Shown here piece after piece: positions 60,034 to 64,000 of a stretch of DNA of 64,000 bases (positions within the stretch are counted from its first letter, which is position 1; each line of letters opens with the position of its first letter). This stretch comes from Tachypleus tridentatus (Eukaryota > Arthropoda > Merostomata > Xiphosura > Limulidae). A program made the translations under genes and the position numbers. The notes under the pieces are model-generated. The model worked only from the letters and a program-made list of their open reading frames with translations, had not been told where the DNA came from and searched no databases. The stretch is taken from NCBI RefSeq assembly GCF_004210375.1, contig NC_134837.1, positions 160,311,310 to 160,375,309 of the forward strand, read 5' to 3'.

Positions 60034-61689
60034 AACCTATTGTACCAACAACAGAGATAATGTTTTTTAAATAATACACTTTCCCTTCCTTCCCCATCTC
60101 ATATTCACAGTTTATTTTTTTGTGATCATATTCAACCTTTCAATAAATAACATATAGTTGAAGTATAGAGTGAATAGCTGTTATTAATTGCATATCTGTT
60201 GGAGACTGACTTATGAAATGAGATCAGAAGATTAGATAAAAATAAGTTGCCCTTTCAATTTTTTTTTTTTTAATTTTATTCATAAGAAGGTTCATAATTC
60301 ATCATTTTATTAAATAATTGGTCTAGTATTTTGATAATAATGACCTATTACTGTTGCTTTTTGGCTATTAAAGCAATTGCCCACTATTCAACCATTTAAT
60401 CTGCATATCCCTCTATTTGGTAACTAATTAGAAGAATGTTCCTAAACAAACTATTAGATGTAATTTATAGAAAAAGTGTTATAGAGTGTTTATCAGTTAA
60501 TAAATTCACTGCATTATTTACACTGTAGCTACACACAAAATGCCACAGGAAGTTCATTTGCTGCAATAATGATAGGTTATGAGAATGTTAAATGAAGCAC
60601 TTAGATCACATATGTATGGTTTGTATAAAACAAAAATCCAGAAAATTTATTCAAAACAATAGTTACTAAGATTATTAAAAACTAAAAGAATGAATTTGTT
60701 AAATTGAAGTTAACCTGTGCAGTTAAATTTGTTTTGAATATCTAGAAAATACATTTTTGTTTGCAGGAAATGTTTATTAATGTGAGGATTGAGTAATTAT
60801 TTTTGACCTATGGACTGTGGCAGTCAGGACAACATTTTTACAACAGAATTACTGTATGTACATTTTATCACTTTGTTTGTGTGACAAAACTGTGATTTTA
60901 TCTGCAGTGAATTGGATTTCAGATTTATTCATGACAACCTTTCAGAGCTGTGTATAGTCAAGTACAAGTTAAAAATTCCTTGATGTATGTTTGGTATTAC
61001 ATTTTTGGTAAAATAACACTATCAAAGCAACAAAACATTGTAGTTTGTTAATAATTAAATCTATAAAGCCTTAAAACTATTAGAAGATTTATCCATTATT
61101 AACTCCAAGTGGACTTTTCTAGGTAATTAATTAAATTAATTATGCTGGATTCTATATATATATTAACCTATAACGTTTCGACCAACACTTACAATAGCAG
61201 AAGGTTAATAGATAATTAGCCCAAACACAATATTTAATTTTTTTATTTATAGCATTAAGTTTCACCTAAGTACATTACGTTTGTTTTTAACTACATGAAG
61301 TTTTATATTGAATAGAATTGCCATATGTAATTCCATTTATCCACTGGAGTTTTTGTCAAATCAACGTTAAATTTAAAAGGGGGGACTAGAGTTAATAGCT
61401 TCTACAAACGTTAAATTGATGCTAGAACATCGTTAAAAGACATCTAATATAGTTTAATAAAATTTATATAATGGCGGATTCTGGATGTTGCCATTACCTA
61501 TTTTTCATCTCGTCTTTGAGGTACAAGAATAGAAAAAGATACTTCTATACGATAAGCTTATTATTGTATATTGGTAGTCCTAGGATGATTCCAGCCAAAG
61601 TGAACTATGCGTCACTCACAAAAGACGTAAGGTTAAACCAGTACATTTGTTTCTCCTGGTTCAGAGTAAACATTGTAAAATCAGGGTTA
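60034..61689. other. Downstream of RNPS1, nothing recognised
   Basis: AT-rich. CpG stays rare to about 61.15 kb, then returns (taacgtttcgacc, caacgtt, catcgtt). Confidence 0.45.
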
Positions 61690-61785
61690 AAATGTCTACG
61701 GACTCGCATCGCTAAAATCCAGGGTTCAAATTTCATGTGGTGGACACAAGAGAGAGCTCAATGAGGCTTCCTCTTAAACAACAAT
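61690..61785 (+). repeat. Diverged SINE family B/C-like copy
   Basis: aaaatgtctacggactcgcatcgctaaaatccagggttcaaatttcatgtggtgg keeps the head and B-box order; the tail is degraded. Confidence 0.55.
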
Positions 61786-62383
61786 AAAATATATACCAAT
61801 TTATGGATAAAATACTTTCAGTTTAATGCGTTACATATTTTGTTACAATTCTGTAGTAATTGGCATTTTAGCGTAAAGCTAAAAACCCTGATTTTAGTAT
61901 TTAAAGTTTCTAAACTTACCGCTGATTAATTCAATAAGATACATAAATAATACTTTAAAATATTGTAACAGGTTTTACATGTAAATAAAAATAAGTTTTC
62001 GTGCACTGCAGTTTATCATTACGAAAGTAAATATGTCATCATAAATTATGCGAATGATTTACTGCTTGTAATGTTTATCTCGCCCTCCCTTATTCTCTCT
62101 CAGCTAGTCACAGTCATACCCTCTTGCCACAAAAACTAGCATAACTGACTTCGCTTGCTTACCTTGCATAAACCAGCTATTTTTTCTTATTTTCTGCATC
62201 CACAATCAAACAGTTTTCATTCACACCTTATTATTTTATCGAAAACAGGATAAAGTGGATCACTGTAATAGCGAACTTGTATATTTATCAATTTTTGCTT
62301 TCAGTGTACGAAAGTGTATTTTGAAACAATGTTCGATGTGATTCCTGCATGTACAATATCAACGATTATTATTACAATTAATC
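61786..62383. other. Intergenic, nothing recognised
   Basis: AT-rich, no coding or repeat pattern that I can name. Confidence 0.45.
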
Positions 62384-62678
62384 GAGGTTCGGCATGGTCA
62401 GGCGGTTAAGACACATGCCTTATAATCCGAGGGGCACGCGTTCAAATTCCCAAACATGCTCGCTGTTTCAACCGTGGGGGCGTTATAATGTGACGGTCAA
62501 TTCCACTCTTCGTTGGTAAAAGAGTAGCCCAAGAGTTGGCGGTGTGTGGTGATGACTAGCTGCCTTCCCTCTAGTCTTACACTGCTAAATTAGGGATGGC
62601 TAGCGCAGATAGCCATTACGTAGGTTTGCGCAAAATTCAAAAACAAACAAAACAAGCTTTGCGCGAAATAAAAAAACG
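62384..62678 (+). repeat. SINE family A copy with duplicated tail end
   Basis: Head gttcggcatggtcaggcggttaagacacatgccttataatccgagggg, complete body, tail ggtttgcgcaaaattcaaaaacaaacaaaac. A second tail end, agctttgcgcgaaataaaaaaac, follows at 62654-62678. Confidence 0.93.
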
Positions 62679-62974
62679 ATTCTTCGATTTTGTTGGTCTA
62701 CCTGTCTTTTAACAAATGTTGAGCTAATTCACTCTTTTGAATTAGTGTAAAAAAGTTAATAATTGTAATGAAATCTATTTGTTTTCATTTAGTTGTCTGA
62801 AAGACCTTTTTATTGACGATACACACTAAACCAAAAAAAATGCACACGGTAAGGTGGTGAAACGAATCTTGTTTTAGCTGTCCATCAAAATTACTTCAGT
62901 CCATTTCACTATTAATAGATATTACTGCATTATATAAATAATAAACACCTAAAGTAACGAACGCTGGTTATCAT

Positions 62975-63105
62975 GTGTGGGTGCGTGTTTTCTTATAGCA
63001 AAACTTCATGGGGCTATCTGCTGAGTACACCGTGAGGAAGCGAACCCCTGAGTATAGCCTTGTAAATTCGTAGACTTACAGCTGTACCACCATCGTCATG
63101 AGGTT
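62975..63105 (-). repeat. SINE family B copy, reverse
   Basis: tgcgtgttttcttatagcaaaacttcatggggctatctgctgagtacacc, then gaagcgaacccctgagtatagccttgtaaattcgtagacttacagctgtaccac. Confidence 0.88.
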
Positions 63106-64000
63106 AGTTTCGAGATAAAAAAAATATTATGTGAGAATTTTTATGTTCCTTGCTGCTTTCTAACAGCGACTTTCTTGTTTAAAGAAAAAAAATCTCATAA
63201 TTTATTTACAGTTATGCGGAAGTTTGTAGATTAACTAAATGTTAATGTCCTTCACATCGCAACAATAATTCAGAAATCGCAACAATAATTCAGAAACAAA
63301 GGAAAATATAAATGTCTGCAAAACTTAGGAACAGAAAACAATGAAAATACCTCCTTTTAGTAAAAACATTTTATGGGCATAAAACCAAGAGAGACGAGGA
63401 TGTCTAGAAACTAAAAGAAAGAATAAACTTTTTGTTAATTATTGATAAAAAATGTTAGAAATAAGGGTATTCGACTGATACATTGTATAAGCAGACCTAC
63501 ATATGATCGGAACTTTTTCTTCCAGTTACCAACAGTGAAACATATAAAGATCAAGCATTTTTTTTCTCATTTAATTTTTGAAAATACTATTGCATTTTCA
63601 TTTTGCTTCGTGATAATTAAGTAACAGTATCAATTCTGTCCTGTTAGTATTTTGCAAACAGCGTCTTCGTGGCAGGTATTTAGATTTTATATATAAAACA
63701 AAGGTACTATGAGATCAAACGATCGTATTTTGCCCTACTCGAGGTTTATTATAGATATTAACAAAGAGAACGATTGCATAGATGGGGGGGGGGATGTTGG
63801 CGTGATTAATTTTATGAACTGTTGTTTGTGAGGACCGCAAACCGTCCAGCGACGTGAAGACAATCCTTATTTCACTGTTATGTTCTTACTTAACTGAGTT
63901 ATTCATCTTAACTCTCGATTTGATCTTCACTTATTTACCCCAGTTCTAAACAGATCACTTCTCTTTCAAGAGAGAATTTTCTGTACAGTGTTAGGTAAGG
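63106..64000. other. Window end, nothing coding recognised
   Basis: Contains a perfect 20-bp direct duplication (63256-63275 and 63276-63295, atcgcaacaataattcagaa) and a run of about ten G at 63785-63794. Confidence 0.5.

Noticed and set aside
1-64000. CRISPR arrays, operons or bacterial insertion sequences
   Set aside because: The DNA is clearly animal nuclear sequence; the only short tandem arrays are microsatellites, the 40-bp minisatellite without spacers, and local duplications.

Overview
The window is nuclear DNA of an arthropod, most likely a horseshoe crab (Xiphosura). The evidence is AT-rich sequence, spliced genes with kilobase introns, and about 23 copies of three tRNA-derived SINE families whose consensus I associate from memory with horseshoe-crab genomes. 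That assignment is an inference; no database was searched.

Two host genes can be supported, both on the + strand. (1) At 1031-4997 a two-exon gene encodes a 220-residue secreted protein resembling mite group-7 allergen/TULIP lipid-binding proteins. Its 3.3-kb intron is packed with SINEs. (2) At 29013-58374 lies RNPS1, the SR-rich, single-RRM splicing regulator of the ASAP/exon-junction complex. It has six exons over 29 kb. The start codon appears to be created by joining a 26-nt exon to the next exon. All splice phases fit, but one base is missing from an A-run in the RRM exon; this looks like a sequence error, though a real lesion is not excluded.

Layout. 1-9 kb: the TULIP-like gene, SINEs, and a THAP-domain reading frame broken by one in-frame stop and flanked by 25-bp inverted repeats. 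9.46-11.02 kb: a dead Tc1-like transposon with long IR/DR ends. 11-23 kb: gene-poor DNA with SINEs and a dead mariner at 15.9-16.9 kb. 23.4-61.1 kb: a CpG-depleted block containing RNPS1. Its introns carry a pogo-like relic, DIRS-type retrotransposon relics, a transposon-derived reading frame, a complete but dead hAT element with target-site duplication, and an unclassified repeat family with inverted copies and a minisatellite. 61-64 kb: CpG-containing DNA with more SINEs.

There is no operon-like logic and no CRISPR or prokaryotic feature. The main messages are a conserved splicing gene inside a probably methylated transcription domain, a candidate immune/lipid-binding secreted protein, and a record of at least seven kinds of mobile element. 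The three SINE families appear to share a common 3' tail module.
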